Below are positions 19,182 through 28,644 of a stretch of DNA of 64,000 bases, piece by piece. The stretch is from NCBI RefSeq assembly GCF_029201445.1, contig NZ_CP102381.1, positions 1,736,001 to 1,800,000 of the forward strand, read 5' to 3'. A model generated the notes under the pieces. That model was not told where the DNA came from. It did not search any database and worked only from the letters and a program-made list of their open reading frames with translations. Positions within the stretch are counted from its first letter, which is position 1, and each line of letters begins with the position of its first letter. The position numbers and the translations under genes are program-made. The stretch comes from Thiomicrorhabdus lithotrophica (GTDB lineage Bacteria > Pseudomonadota > Gammaproteobacteria > Thiomicrospirales > Thiomicrospiraceae).

Positions 19182-19970
19182 TTATTCTCCCAAAATTATA
19201 TTTTGATCATTTTCATTAATTTGTTTTTTTGAAACCTGCCTTTGCGCGGCCGTCAAAATACCCCTAAGAATATCAACTTCCTTAATATCTAATTGAGTTC
19301 GATTAAATAAACGACGCATTCTACGCATAAAACGGGCATTCTTAGCCGGATCTAAAAACTCAATATCTTGCAAGGCCTGGTAAAGGTGGTCATAAAAACC
19401 TTCAAGCTGCTCGGTAGATGCCAATGTATGCTTATAGCCCTTGGTGTGAACTGATTCAATCTCAGTCGCCATTAAACACTCATAGGCAAATACTTGAACC
19501 GCCGCACCAATGTTAAGAGAACAGTAATTTGGGTTACTTGGAATATGAGCTAAATAATGGCACTTATCCATTTCCGCATTACTTAAACCTGAATCTTCAC
19601 GCCCAAACACTAAGGCAACCTCACCATCTTCAACCGTCTCTAAAGCTAGCTTTGCGGTTTCCCTAACATCCAACTGAGGCCAAGAAACCTTTCTAAGCCT
19701 GGCACTTGCGCCAACGACCAGCTTTGTACCAGCAATCGCTTCATCTAAACTGCTTACAACTCTGGCATCATTCAAGACATCTGCTGCACTGGAAGCTCTT
19801 GCTGAGGCCACAGCACTAGGAAATTCTTTTGGGTTAACCAACACTAACTGGCTTAATCCCATATTTTTCATAGCGCGCGCTATTCCGCCAATATTTCCAG
19901 GATGCGATGTCTCTATTAGCACAATCCTAATTTTTAATAATCCAGGGTTTAGACGGTAATCTTCAATCAT
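19182..19970 (-). CDS. trmJ: tRNA (cytidine/uridine-2'-O-)-methyltransferase TrmJ
   Basis: TrmJ is a SPOUT-class enzyme that 2'-O-methylates position 32 of tRNA. In 262 residues the three SPOUT motifs are seen: ETSHPGNIGGIARAMKNMGL, VALVFGREDSGL, and IPSNPNYCSLNIGAAVQVFAYE. A C-terminal helical extension with FMRRMRRLFNRTQL follows, which separates TrmJ from TrmL. It precedes cysE by 3 nt and is divergent from suhB, the same arrangement as in E. coli. Confidence 0.94.
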   Translation of the reverse strand: MIEDYRLNPGLLKIRIVLIETSHPGNIGGIARAMKNMGLSQLVLVNPKEFPSAVASARASSAADVLNDARVVSSLDEAIAGTKLVVGASARLRKVSWPQLDVRETAKLALETVEDGEVALVFGREDSGLSNAEMDKCHYLAHIPSNPNYCSLNIGAAVQVFAYECLMATEIESVHTKGYKHTLASTEQLEGFYDHLYQALQDIEFLDPAKNARFMRRMRRLFNRTQLDIKEVDILRGILTAAQRQVSKKQINENDQNIILGE

Positions 19971-20081
19971 TTATCACTTTTCCGTTATAATCTAATTCAT
20001 TAATTCTGCTATTAGGCAGACATTCTACCCGTTCGTTAACAATTTAAACATCACCATAGTTAAAAAGCATAAGGCAAACAC

Positions 20082-20891
20082 ATGCACCCACTTCTAAATA
20101 TAGCAACTCAAGCCGCTAGAGCCGCAGGCGGTAACATTCTTCATCACCTTGATAGAATTGACCAACTAAATATTGAACATAAAGGTAAAAATGACTACGT
20201 AAGCGAAGTCGATAAAGAAGCAGAAAACACAATTATTCAAACAATCAAAAAATATTATCCAGAACACGACATTTTGGCTGAAGAAAGTGGAATCACAAAA
20301 CAAAAGCAAAAACCTGCTGAAGTAAGATGGATTATTGATCCGTTAGATGGAACGACCAACTTTTTACACCAGTTCCCACAATTTAGTGTCTCTATTGCTG
20401 TTGAAGTTAAGGGAAAAATCCAACATGCTGCCATTTTTGACCCTGTGAGAGATGAAATGTTCACAGCCAGTCGAGGTAGCGGCGCTTTTTTAAACAACCG
20501 TCGCCTTCGTGTTAGCCAACAAAAAAGCCTTGAAAATGCCCTGCTTGCTACAGGATTTCCATATCACGACTTCAGCTACATCGATGCTTATATGGAAAGC
20601 TTAAAATCCTTTATGACAAACACAGCAGGCATTCGACGAGCTGGTTCAGCTGCGCTCGATTTAGCATACGTTGCTTGCGGCCGTGTTGATGGCTTCTGGG
20701 AATTTAACCTAAAACCTTGGGACATTGCTGCTGGCGTATTAATTATTCAAGAAGCTGGTGGCTTATCAACCGACTTTAACGGTGGTGATAACTATTTGAA
20801 TAGCGGCAATATAATCGCTGCTAATCCAAAACTATATAAAGAGATGGCACAAACTATTGGTAAAACGGTTCCTACCGAACTTAGAAAATAG
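20082..20891 (+). CDS. suhB: inositol monophosphatase family protein SuhB
   Basis: The 269-residue protein has the magnesium-site motifs of the family: EESG, WIIDPLDGTTNFLH and WDIAAGVLIIQEAGG. It is an inositol-1-phosphatase in vitro. In E. coli SuhB also binds RNA polymerase antitermination complexes at rRNA operons. The divergent placement from trmJ is conserved. A gap of 111 bases to trmJ must hold both promoters. Confidence 0.93.
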   Translation: MHPLLNIATQAARAAGGNILHHLDRIDQLNIEHKGKNDYVSEVDKEAENTIIQTIKKYYPEHDILAEESGITKQKQKPAEVRWIIDPLDGTTNFLHQFPQFSVSIAVEVKGKIQHAAIFDPVRDEMFTASRGSGAFLNNRRLRVSQQKSLENALLATGFPYHDFSYIDAYMESLKSFMTNTAGIRRAGSAALDLAYVACGRVDGFWEFNLKPWDIAAGVLIIQEAGGLSTDFNGGDNYLNSGNIIAANPKLYKEMAQTIGKTVPTELRK

Positions 20892-20899
20892 CTTGTATC

Positions 20900-20936
20900 T
20901 AGCTTAACGGACTCACTTTCTGAGCTCGTTAAGCTA
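20900..20936. terminator. hairpin between suhB and rimI
   Basis: A 10-bp perfect inverted repeat (TAGCTTAACG and its complement) encloses a second short stem (ACTCA / TGAG). It lies between two convergent genes, so a terminator role is likely, though there is no T run on either strand. Confidence 0.45.
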
Positions 20937-20938
20937 AA

Positions 20939-21433
20939 TTACTCAACCAAGCGAAATGACATTAAAATCGCATCTTCTTTCTCATCTACCAACTCCATTA
21001 ACACCTCATCCCAAGCCTGGGCACGGTAATAACCTTTACGAATCCCATCCTCACTAAAACCTAACTGTTTATACAAGTTTTGCGCCGCTAGATTCGATTC
21101 TCTAACTTCCAAAAAAACCGTACTATAACTACTTTCTCTTAAAGTAGTCAGTAACTGTAACAAGGCTTTTTTAGCAATGCCTTGACGTTGGTAAGCTGGT
21201 GACACACAAAGGTTTAAAACGGTTGCCTCATCCAGTACAGGAAGAATACAACAATAACCTAGAATCGACCCTTCTGCATTACAGAATACATAGTTAAGGC
21301 CTTGATCTAGACTTTTTTCAAAGCCATTCAACGTCCAAGGGTAATCATACGATTTCAGTTCAATTTCATATATCTGTGCTAAATCAGACTCATCCATTAA
21401 ACGTAAGTAACTTAATTGGGATATATCAGACAT
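20939..21433 (-). CDS. rimI: ribosomal protein S18 alanine N-acetyltransferase
   Basis: RimI is a GNAT enzyme that acetylates the N-terminus of S18. The 164-residue form starting at 21433 (MSDISQLSY) aligns with the family. It has the acetyl-CoA loop YQRQGIAKKALLQLL, then LEVRESNLAAQNLYKQLGF. An in-frame GTG at 21451 would add six residues. It is followed on the same strand by leuA-proximal genes and preceded by the HolD-like gene, a placement seen in other gammaproteobacteria. Confidence 0.9.
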   Translation of the reverse strand: MSDISQLSYLRLMDESDLAQIYEIELKSYDYPWTLNGFEKSLDQGLNYVFCNAEGSILGYCCILPVLDEATVLNLCVSPAYQRQGIAKKALLQLLTTLRESSYSTVFLEVRESNLAAQNLYKQLGFSEDGIRKGYYRAQAWDEVLMELVDEKEDAILMSFRLVE

Positions 21434-21478
21434 AAATGAGAATGTACACACACCTTAGAGGTTAAATATATAAATTAA

Positions 21479-22132
21479 TTAGGTAGGAAATTTAAGCGGA
21501 ACAACCGAGTGATAAAAACTTTGTTTTGAATAGGGGTCCGATAACATTGATTCAAATTCAGGCACTGAAACCACATGAACACCTTCAGCAAGCTGCTCAG
21601 AAACCTCATGCATTTCATCCATTGTTAACACCCATTCAACACCCAAATCAATCACCTCCTCCATCGTGGAAAAAATCATATCCTCAGTAACTAACAACTC
21701 CGTATCAAAAAACACAACCTGGGACTCATCCCAACGAAAGGCTTTCATAATATTTTGCCAAAGTTGCCAAGCTAAGTCGTCTTCATTTTGCCAAATTCTT
21801 TCTAAACCAGGCCCAATCAATACTACCGCGTTATTCGTATGCGAAGCCGTATTAAGCTTAGACTCAACATCAGGCTCAAACATTTGACTTGAAGCATCCA
21901 CTGTTTGAGTTATTTCTGCTACTTGTAACTCAGAAGCGGGTAAAGTGCTTTCGTTAGATTCAGCAATTACTTGAGGATTGCTCTCCAAAACAGTAGGTTG
22001 TTGGCTTTCCTTAGGGTCAGAAACTAAATCTTTTACGGAATTATTAGTTTCAAAAAAGTTACCAGGCCTGGTAACCCAATTAGTGCCACCTAATTGCTCA
22101 AATAAATCTGTAGAAAACTTAACTTTAGACAT
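21479..22132 (-). CDS. hypothetical protein, possibly HolD-like
   Basis: A 217-residue protein. The first ~100 residues are low-conservation and Ser/Glu/Gln-rich. The C-terminal half is compact (VVLIGPGLERIWQ, LWQNIMKAFRWDESQVVFFD). Genes with this type of C-terminal region occur beside rimI in other gammaproteobacteria, where some are described as DNA polymerase III psi (HolD)-like. I rate that as suggestive only. An exact palindrome copy inside an 18-bp perfect palindrome lies near its N-terminus. Confidence 0.6.
   Translation of the reverse strand: MSKVKFSTDLFEQLGGTNWVTRPGNFFETNNSVKDLVSDPKESQQPTVLESNPQVIAESNESTLPASELQVAEITQTVDASSQMFEPDVESKLNTASHTNNAVVLIGPGLERIWQNEDDLAWQLWQNIMKAFRWDESQVVFFDTELLVTEDMIFSTMEEVIDLGVEWVLTMDEMHEVSEQLAEGVHVVSVPEFESMLSDPYSKQSFYHSVVPLKFPT
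22058..22075. repeat. ACCAGGCCTGGT palindrome, exact copy 3 within an 18-bp palindrome
   Basis: The core is at 22061-22072, with three further symmetric bases each side (GTT / AAC). It lies in a protein-coding region and encodes Val-Thr-Arg-Pro-Gly-Asn. Confidence 0.9.
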
Positions 22133-22153
22133 TAAACAGAGTACTTTTTCAAA

Positions 22154-23698
22154 TTAAACTGCCGCCTGAGGGTGAGCTTTATCCACGTCAGACTCGAGTT
22201 TATTTAAGGCATTAATATATGCTTTTGCAGAGGCGGTAACAATATCCGTGTCCGAGCCCTGTCCGTTCACTATACGACCACCTTTTTCAAGACGCACCGA
22301 AGTCTCACCCAAAGAATCCGTACCGTTTGTTACGTTACTAACCGAGTAAAGTTGTAATGAAGATCCAGATTCAACTAAAGACTCAATCGCTTTGAATGTC
22401 GCATCAACCACGCCACTGCCTGTTGCCAAAGCGCTTGCTTCATCACCATTCATCCACATGGTTACTTCAGCCTGTGGGCTTTCACCCGTTTCTGTAGACA
22501 CTTTTAAAGCAACTAAACGGAAAGATTCATTTTCAACTCGTTGAGTATTATTATCTGTTACTAAAGATTGTAAATCTTCGTCATAAATTTCATGTTTACG
22601 ATCAGCAAGCTCTTTAAAACTAACAAAAGCCTCGTTAAGCTCTTGCTCCGTTTCAAATTCAATGCCTAATTCTTCTAATCGTGTTTTAAAGGCATTTCGG
22701 CCTGAGTGTTTACCCATAACCATTTTATTTGTGCTCCAACCTACATCTTCGGCACGCATAATTTCATAAGTCTCGCGATGTTTTAAAACACCATCTTGAT
22801 GAATCCCTGATTCATGAGCAAATGCATTTGCCCCAACAATCGCTTTGTTAGGCTGAACAGGGAAACCTGTAATATTTGACACTAAGCGAGACGCAGCCAA
22901 AATTTCTCGGGTATTAATTCGAGTATCTACAGTAAAGATATCCTGGCGTGTTTTAACCGCCATAACAACCTCTTCTAAAGCGGTATTCCCTGCTCTTTCA
23001 CCCAAGCCATTAATCGTACACTCAATCTGGCGCGCACCATTTCTTACCGCAGCTAAAGAGTTTGCTGCCGCCAAGCCTAAATCGTTATGACAATGCGCTG
23101 AAAAGATGGCCTTATCTGAATTTGGAATACGCTCTATTAACTCTTTAAATAGATTTCCAAACTGATGGGGAACGTTATAACCGACTGTGTCTGGAATGTT
23201 AATTGTCGTTGCACCCGCATCGATCACAGCCTCAATCACTCGGCATAAAAAATCCACTTCTGAACGTCCAGCATCTTCAGGAGAGAACTCTACGTCATCT
23301 GTAAAATTTCTTGCTTTTTTTACTGCCCAAACAGCTCTTTCAACCACTTCATCAGGAGACATACGCAGCTTCTTTTCCATATGAATAGGAGAAGTCGCTA
23401 TAAACGTATGAATACGACCGGAGTTCGCCGATTTAATGGCTTCACCCGCTTTAACAATATCATTTTCTACTGCTCTAGCAAGCCCACAAATCGTACTATC
23501 TTTAACAACTGAAGCAACCGCTTGTACGGATTCAAAATCACCTTGGCTTGCCGCAGGAAAGCCAGCCTCAATAACATCTACTTGAAGTTTTTCTAATTGC
23601 TTAGCAATACGAATTTTCTCTTCCTTGGTCATGGATGCACCAGGACTCTGCTCGCCATCACGAAGAGTGGTATCAAAGATAACTAAATGGTCTTTCAT
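22154..23698 (-). CDS. leuA: 2-isopropylmalate synthase
   Basis: LeuA condenses acetyl-CoA with 2-oxoisovalerate, the first committed step to leucine. The 514 residues start with the HMGL-type signature [14 protein letters not shown] and contain the metal motif HCHNDLG. GxGER appears in [12 protein letters not shown]-terminal regulatory domain of about 120 residues provides leucine feedback in the family. It follows pssA by 48 nt, as in several gammaproteobacteria where ilv, pssA and leu genes adjoin. Confidence 0.96.
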   Translation of the reverse strand: MKDHLVIFDTTLRDGEQSPGASMTKEEKIRIAKQLEKLQVDVIEAGFPAASQGDFESVQAVASVVKDSTICGLARAVENDIVKAGEAIKSANSGRIHTFIATSPIHMEKKLRMSPDEVVERAVWAVKKARNFTDDVEFSPEDAGRSEVDFLCRVIEAVIDAGATTINIPDTVGYNVPHQFGNLFKELIERIPNSDKAIFSAHCHNDLGLAAANSLAAVRNGARQIECTINGLGERAGNTALEEVVMAVKTRQDIFTVDTRINTREILAASRLVSNITGFPVQPNKAIVGANAFAHESGIHQDGVLKHRETYEIMRAEDVGWSTNKMVMGKHSGRNAFKTRLEELGIEFETEQELNEAFVSFKELADRKHEIYDEDLQSLVTDNNTQRVENESFRLVALKVSTETGESPQAEVTMWMNGDEASALATGSGVVDATFKAIESLVESGSSLQLYSVSNVTNGTDSLGETSVRLEKGGRIVNGQGSDTDIVTASAKAYINALNKLESDVDKAHPQAAV

Positions 23699-23746
23699 TT
23701 TTATTCTCTTTCAATCTATTGTCTATTATTGAAGGTATTAGGATGT

Positions 23747-24631
23747 CTAAATAGACTTACCGTCTTCTTTTTCTGTTTTGTTTGGTACTGCTGTTTCAGC
23801 TTTTGAGTTTGCAATTTGCGCATCTACTGACTCAAGTGATTCATTAGCTTTAACTTCATCATTTTTATCAGCAGCGCTTTCTGCTTCAGTACTCTCGCCC
23901 TCTTTATGTGACTTTCTCATTGCGCGAGTCTTTTTAAGTGTTAACAAGGTAATCACGGGGCCAGAAACCGCGTAAGTCAAAAAGATTAAAAACAATATCA
24001 TCGCTGGTTTAATCGTAATAACAACAAAAACCAACACAACAACCAACAAGGTAACAAACGGGACCTTATCTTTAAGGTTCAACTCTTTAAATGAACTAAA
24101 ACGAGTATTACTAACCATCATAAGCCCAGCAAATACGGTAAGCACTAGTGCAACCACTGGGGTAATGGCCAAATCAATCTGGTTACTTTCTACCACCCAA
24201 ATTAAGCCAGCAAGCAATGCTGCTGCAGCTGGACTTGGTAACCCCTGAAAATATCTTTTATCGGCAACGCCTACTTGCGTATTAAATCGAGCTAAACGCA
24301 ATGCCGCGGCGACTGTATAAATAAATGCAACAAGCCACCCTAACTTTCCAAAATCCATCAACGCCCATTGAAATATTAAAATAGCTGGTGCTAAACCAAA
24401 AGAAATCATATCTGCCAGACTGTCATATTCGGCACCAAAATCACTACAAGAGTTGGTCATACGTGCAATACGTCCATCAAGACCGTCAAGAATCATTGCA
24501 ATCAAAATCGCAATTGCCCCCTGCTCAAAATTACCTTGAATGCCCGCAATAACAGCATAAAAACCCGCAAATAAAGCAGCTGTAGTCATAAGGTTAGGAA
24601 GCAGATAGATTCCTTTATCGAAAGATTTCAT
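23747..24631 (-). CDS. pssA: CDP-diacylglycerol-serine O-phosphatidyltransferase
   Basis: PssA makes phosphatidylserine, the precursor of phosphatidylethanolamine. The CDP-alcohol phosphotransferase signature is complete in DGLDGRIARMTNSCSDFGAEYDS and the next aspartate. About seven membrane spans follow. The 294-residue protein is of the integral-membrane subclass II, unlike the peripheral E. coli enzyme. About 60 charged residues rich in Glu, Lys, Ser and Ala extend past the last span; they look disordered. Confidence 0.93.
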   Translation of the reverse strand: MKSFDKGIYLLPNLMTTAALFAGFYAVIAGIQGNFEQGAIAILIAMILDGLDGRIARMTNSCSDFGAEYDSLADMISFGLAPAILIFQWALMDFGKLGWLVAFIYTVAAALRLARFNTQVGVADKRYFQGLPSPAAAALLAGLIWVVESNQIDLAITPVVALVLTVFAGLMMVSNTRFSSFKELNLKDKVPFVTLLVVVLVFVVITIKPAMILFLIFLTYAVSGPVITLLTLKKTRAMRKSHKEGESTEAESAADKNDEVKANESLESVDAQIANSKAETAVPNKTEKEDGKSI

Positions 24632-24777
24632 ATTTTTATCTCAATTTTGATTTTTAAATGATTCTTTTTGAGCAGACCTTCAAAAGACACTGCAATCAAA
24701 TAGTAATTTTTTGTTATTCTAACAATTTATCTTATGGGTAAATTAAAGTTTTACTCGGTAATGAATGGCTTTTAGCT

Positions 24778-25317
24778 TTAAACATAGAGGCTCTGGTTAC
24801 TAGGCGTATTCGCAAAATAAGTCGCTGCACCCGCAAACTCAACACCGTCAATAAAGTCTTCTTCTTTATATCCCATCATATCCATAGTCATTTGACAGAC
24901 AGTCATTTTTACACCAAGTTCAACACACAAATCACGTAACTCTCCGACTGGTACCTGCCCCTGTTGTAATAAAGTTTGTTTAAAACCCCAAGTTGCCAAA
25001 AGACTCATACCCGGAAGAGTCCACACCAGGCCTGGTAAAACCGAATTTAAGTCTATCTTTTTAAACCAATTAGGTCCAACAGGACTATGTATAACCATTC
25101 CAGGGTTACCTAAAGGAGAAACTTTTAATGGGTCTGTAGATTTTAGAACCGCCTTTAAACCATAAAAAGTAAAAAAAAGCTCAACCTCTTTATCCATTGC
25201 TGCCGCAGTACTTGCAAGAATAAACGTGGGATAAGCCCAGTCTAAAGTTCCTTTAGTATGGATAACACTTAATTTACCACTAGAAACCTTATCACCATTC
25301 ATCTCTACATCACTCAT
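24778..25317 (-). CDS. DsrE2-like sulfur-carrier family protein
   Basis: A 179-residue DsrE/DsrF-like protein of the DsrE2 type. After a short leader, TLDWAYPTFILASTAAAMDKEV gives the nucleotide-binding-like fold. A hydrophobic stretch follows near residues 90-115, and the conserved cysteine stands in GVKMTVCQMTMDMMG. In sulfur oxidisers DsrE2 and TusA are linked and pass persulfide sulfur in the cytoplasm. It follows tusA by 20 nt, which supports that job here. An exact palindrome copy lies at 25025. Confidence 0.85.
   Translation of the reverse strand: MSDVEMNGDKVSSGKLSVIHTKGTLDWAYPTFILASTAAAMDKEVELFFTFYGLKAVLKSTDPLKVSPLGNPGMVIHSPVGPNWFKKIDLNSVLPGLVWTLPGMSLLATWGFKQTLLQQGQVPVGELRDLCVELGVKMTVCQMTMDMMGYKEEDFIDGVEFAGAATYFANTPSNQSLYV
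25025..25036. repeat. ACCAGGCCTGGT palindrome, exact copy 4
   Basis: Exact 12-mer within the DsrE2-like gene, encoding Leu-Pro-Gly-Leu-Val. Confidence 0.9.
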
Positions 25318-25337
25318 TTATTTTTTACAAAATTTAA

Positions 25338-25553
25338 TTAACAACTTTTGATTTTAAAACGTATTTCAGGATCAGACTTGAGCAAAGTGCAACTCAGGCT
25401 AGCTTGCTGACAAAATGCAGGAATATCGCGCAAGCCACCTTTATCACTCAAGACTAAATCAATATCAACAATCTGCCCTTTATTGTGAGCCAAATATTTT
25501 TTTAACTTTATAATCGGCATTGGACACACTAATCCAACATAATTTAATTCCAT
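25338..25553 (-). CDS. tusA: TusA sulfur-carrier protein
   Basis: A 71-residue TusA family protein. The sulfur-binding cysteine stands in the CPMP motif at residue 10 (GLVCPMPIIKLKK). TusA accepts persulfide sulfur from rhodanese or desulfurase and delivers it to tRNA thiolation or, in sulfur oxidisers, to the cytoplasmic oxidation route. Pairing with a DsrE2-like gene and nearness to soxXYZA point to the latter. It is divergent from the BepA-like gene. Confidence 0.9.
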   Translation of the reverse strand: MELNYVGLVCPMPIIKLKKYLAHNKGQIVDIDLVLSDKGGLRDIPAFCQQASLSCTLLKSDPEIRFKIKSC

Positions 25554-25627
25554 GAAATCCTAAACTCGCTTTTTAATTTTAAATTAGTCCATATAATAAC
25601 CAAAAGCCAAATGGATAAATAACAAAG

Positions 25628-27103
25628 ATGCCATCAAATTGCCGATTAACATTCAATATCAACACTAATAAGCTTTTAGCCTCACTATTGATTTTGATAA
25701 CTTCAATACTTGCAACTGGCAGTCAAGCTAACTCATTACCAGATTTGGGCTCTCCTGATCTTGTAGAATATGACACTCAAACCGAAAAAGAACTAGGCAG
25801 AGCTTTTACATCTACATTACACACACACTACAACCTATATTCCGACTTAGAAACTAATGCATACATAAGAGAGCTAGGCCACAAACTGGCAAGCCATACA
25901 GGCAACAATCGAAATTACTCCTTTTACATTATTAATGACACTAGCATAAACGCCTTTGCAGGGCCTGATGGTGTTATCGGAATTCATACAGGCCTAATAA
26001 ACGCCACTGAAACAGAAGATGAACTAGCCGCTGTCATCGCACATGAAATATCTCATGTTACTCAAAACCATCTCTCTAGAAGATATGAATACTCATCAAC
26101 ACAAGGCAGTCTCAATAGTATAGCTTCATTGATTGCTGCAATTTTAATAGGAATGCATGACCCAAGTGCAGGCATGGCGACCTTAATGGGTGGAATGGGC
26201 TACAACCTTCAACAGCAATTAAAAAATTCTCGCCTGCATGAATCTGAAGCTGATGCTATTGGTATTGATCTGCTCCATAAATCAGGTTACAACCCACATG
26301 CAATGGGTGACTTTTTTGGTCGTCTAGCAAAGGCTAGTCAGCTTGATACATTCCAAGTACCTGAAATTTTACGAACCCATCCTGTATCAGAAAACAGACT
26401 TGCAGAAGCTGAAAACCGCGCTCAAAATCTGAGTATGGTTCAAAAAGACAAGCCAGAAAGTTACCTTTCATATATAAAGATGCGTTTAAAAAAAGATCAA
26501 AGCAGTTTATTAGAATACAATCCCCAAAAAATAACACAGAATAAAAGTGAAGCTTGCTATCAAAAAACCTTAGAAAGCATTAACACTAAAAAACGTGTAC
26601 CTAACTGTATAAAGAATGAGAATGATAAACCACAAAGCCTTCCATTATTTACGACAGCATTAATAGAATCCTATACAACAAGCAATAAAAAACTTTCTTC
26701 ACAAGAGCTTGAGTACTTAGACAAGCTGGTTGAATTTAAACTTGAATTACACCCAAACAATCCATCAATTCCGATTCGATATAGTAGATACCTTGAACAG
26801 GCAGGAGAGATTGAGAAAGCAATAAAGATTTTAAAAAACGCTGAATCAAAACTAACCTATAGATATAGTCTTTACAAAACGCTTGCCGAACTTTACGCAC
26901 AAACCAAACAAGAGAGCTACGTTTATTTAAATCTTGCAAAGGCATATTTAGAAATTGGCAGCGTAGAAAGAAGTGAATATTTTACAAAACGCACTAAAGA
27001 AACAATTAAAGATAATAACAACACAATTAAACATGAAATTACACTATTAGAGAATAAGTTAAACAAACTATTGAAAAATAAAGATAAAAGCACAGACGAG
27101 TAG
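25628..27103 (+). CDS. bepA: BepA-like periplasmic metalloprotease with TPR domain
   Basis: A 491-residue M48 protease with an N-terminal signal peptide (hydrophobic residues about 16-33). The zinc motif HEISH is at residues 139-143 and ESEAD follows at about 205-209. The C-terminal ~200 residues are helical and TPR-like. BepA degrades or helps stalled LptD and other outer membrane proteins. The C-terminal part is Lys/Asn-rich compared with the neighbours. Confidence 0.88.
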   Translation: MPSNCRLTFNINTNKLLASLLILITSILATGSQANSLPDLGSPDLVEYDTQTEKELGRAFTSTLHTHYNLYSDLETNAYIRELGHKLASHTGNNRNYSFYIINDTSINAFAGPDGVIGIHTGLINATETEDELAAVIAHEISHVTQNHLSRRYEYSSTQGSLNSIASLIAAILIGMHDPSAGMATLMGGMGYNLQQQLKNSRLHESEADAIGIDLLHKSGYNPHAMGDFFGRLAKASQLDTFQVPEILRTHPVSENRLAEAENRAQNLSMVQKDKPESYLSYIKMRLKKDQSSLLEYNPQKITQNKSEACYQKTLESINTKKRVPNCIKNENDKPQSLPLFTTALIESYTTSNKKLSSQELEYLDKLVEFKLELHPNNPSIPIRYSRYLEQAGEIEKAIKILKNAESKLTYRYSLYKTLAELYAQTKQESYVYLNLAKAYLEIGSVERSEYFTKRTKETIKDNNNTIKHEITLLENKLNKLLKNKDKSTDE

Positions 27104-27242
27104 AGCGTCATAAAAAATTATTTAACATTGATTAAATATTACTATCACAATCCATACCCAAAACCCTTGCGTTTATTAAGTAACTGAGTAAGCTAACACC
27201 ACAAAGAGCAATCTCTTTTGTTCATATAAAAAAATCCCAACA

Positions 27243-27248
27243 TATAAT
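27243..27248 (+). promoter_or_regulatory. candidate -10 element upstream of soxX
   Basis: TATAAT stands about 33 nt before the soxX start. The -35 region is poor, which suggests activator-dependent transcription. A small inverted repeat (TCCCA / TGGGA, 27235-27252) brackets the element and could be an operator. Confidence 0.4.
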
Positions 27249-27281
27249 GGGAACGTCGAAAGACACTTTTGGAGGAGAAGA

Positions 27282-27662
27282 ATGATGAATTCTAAAATGA
27301 AGCAACTGTTGACAGCTTTAGCGATTTCAACCGCGGTAGTTGCAGCCCCTGTATCTACGGTACAAGCTGCAGAAAAAGCTGCATCATCTATTGAAGAAGG
27401 TAAAAAGCTAGCATATAGCCGATCAAAAGGTAATTGTTTAGCGTGTCATATGGCTGGTGAAGGTGCTATGCCAGGTAACATAGGTCCTGCTTTAATAGCG
27501 ATGAAGCTTCGTTACCCAGATAAGCAAAAGCTTGTTGACAAAGTATGGGGTACGCCTGAATCACAGACTGTACCTAACAGCATGATGCCGGCCTTTGGCC
27601 AAAGTGGCATCTTATCAGACAGTGAAATCAACAAGATTGTTGATTACATTTATACCCTGTAA
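27282..27662 (+). CDS. soxX: sulfur-oxidation cytochrome SoxX
   Basis: SoxX is the monohaem subunit of SoxAX, which joins thiosulfate to the SoxY carrier in the periplasm. The 126-residue protein has a signal peptide ending near VQAAE, the haem site CLACH at about residues 50-54, and GPALIAMKLRYP. An axial-Met region SMMPAFGQSGILS follows, as in SoxX. A strong ribosome site GGAGGAG precedes the start. It begins the soxXYZA run. Confidence 0.95.
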   Translation: MMNSKMKQLLTALAISTAVVAAPVSTVQAAEKAASSIEEGKKLAYSRSKGNCLACHMAGEGAMPGNIGPALIAMKLRYPDKQKLVDKVWGTPESQTVPNSMMPAFGQSGILSDSEINKIVDYIYTL

Positions 27663-27696
27663 TTTTAATTAAACCTAAACGGGAGTTTAAAACCTT

Positions 27697-28167
27697 ATGA
27701 AACGTAGATCTTTCCTTAAAGGTACCCTAGCAACTGGCGCAGCAGCTGTAGCTGTTAACGCTGGTCTTCTAACACCTAGCACAGTATTAGCTGCTGACTG
27801 GAATTCAAAAGCATTCAGCGCTAAGACTACTGATGATGCACTAAACAGTGTGTTTGGTTCTGCAAGCACAGCTGCTTCTGGTGACATCAAACTTAAAGCC
27901 CCTGCTATCGCAGAAAACGGTGCGGTAACGCCTGTTACTGTTGATGCTTCAGGTATCGATGGTGTTGAATCTATCGCTATCATGGCTTCTAAGAACCCTA
28001 TGCCTCTAGCATGTGAATACACATTTGGTGCTGGTGCAGTTGGTTACGTTTCTACACGTATCAAAATGGGTCAAACAATGAATGTTATTGCCGTTGTTAA
28101 AGCTGGTGGGAAACTACTTAAAGCTGAACAAGAAGTTAAAGTAACAATCGGTGGTTGTGGTGGTTAA
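27697..28167 (+). CDS. soxY: thiosulfate carrier subunit SoxY
   Basis: SoxY binds sulfur intermediates on its C-terminal cysteine. The 156-residue protein starts with a twin-arginine signal (KRRSFLKGTLATGAAAVAV) and ends VTIGGCGG, the GGCGG swinging arm that holds the substrate. SoxZ, its partner, is the next gene. The Tat signal allows export of the folded SoxYZ pair. Confidence 0.97.
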   Translation: MKRRSFLKGTLATGAAAVAVNAGLLTPSTVLAADWNSKAFSAKTTDDALNSVFGSASTAASGDIKLKAPAIAENGAVTPVTVDASGIDGVESIAIMASKNPMPLACEYTFGAGAVGYVSTRIKMGQTMNVIAVVKAGGKLLKAEQEVKVTIGGCGG

Positions 28168-28224
28168 TCCCCACTGAAATTACTTAATTTCTACAACGAA
28201 TAAATATTATTAAAAGGAAATAAC

Positions 28225-28536
28225 ATGGCTATTAAAATTAGAATGCGTGGTAAATCAAAAGGTGGCGTAGCTGAAGTTAAAGCTCTAATCAAGCACCCAA
28301 TGGAATCTGGTGTTCGTATGAACAAGAAAACTGGAAAGCCATATCCAGCTAAGTACATCGATATGGTTCAAGTATCTGTAAACGGAACACCTGCGGTTGA
28401 CGCTCAGTGGTCTGGTGCAGTATCTGCAAACCCATACATGGCTGTTAAAGTAAACGCTAACGCTGGTGATGAAGTATCTGTAACTCTTTCAGATAACACT
28501 GGTGACAAAGGTACTAGCTCAATCAAACTAAAATAA
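28225..28536 (+). CDS. soxZ: SoxYZ complex subunit SoxZ
   Basis: The 103-residue protein has no signal of its own and is co-exported with SoxY. It has the Ig-like SoxZ fold with KHPMESGVRMNKKTGKPYPAKYI, the conserved interface region. The ribosome site AAGGAAA lies 7-8 nt before the start. Confidence 0.96.
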   Translation: MAIKIRMRGKSKGGVAEVKALIKHPMESGVRMNKKTGKPYPAKYIDMVQVSVNGTPAVDAQWSGAVSANPYMAVKVNANAGDEVSVTLSDNTGDKGTSSIKLK

Positions 28537-28644
28537 TTAGTTTAGCTTAGCTATATCTTGGTATCAGTCTTATGGCTGATACCAAAAACTCTATTAAAAA
28601 TATAATAATTAGAAATATACAGAGCTCTCTGACGGAGGATTGGA

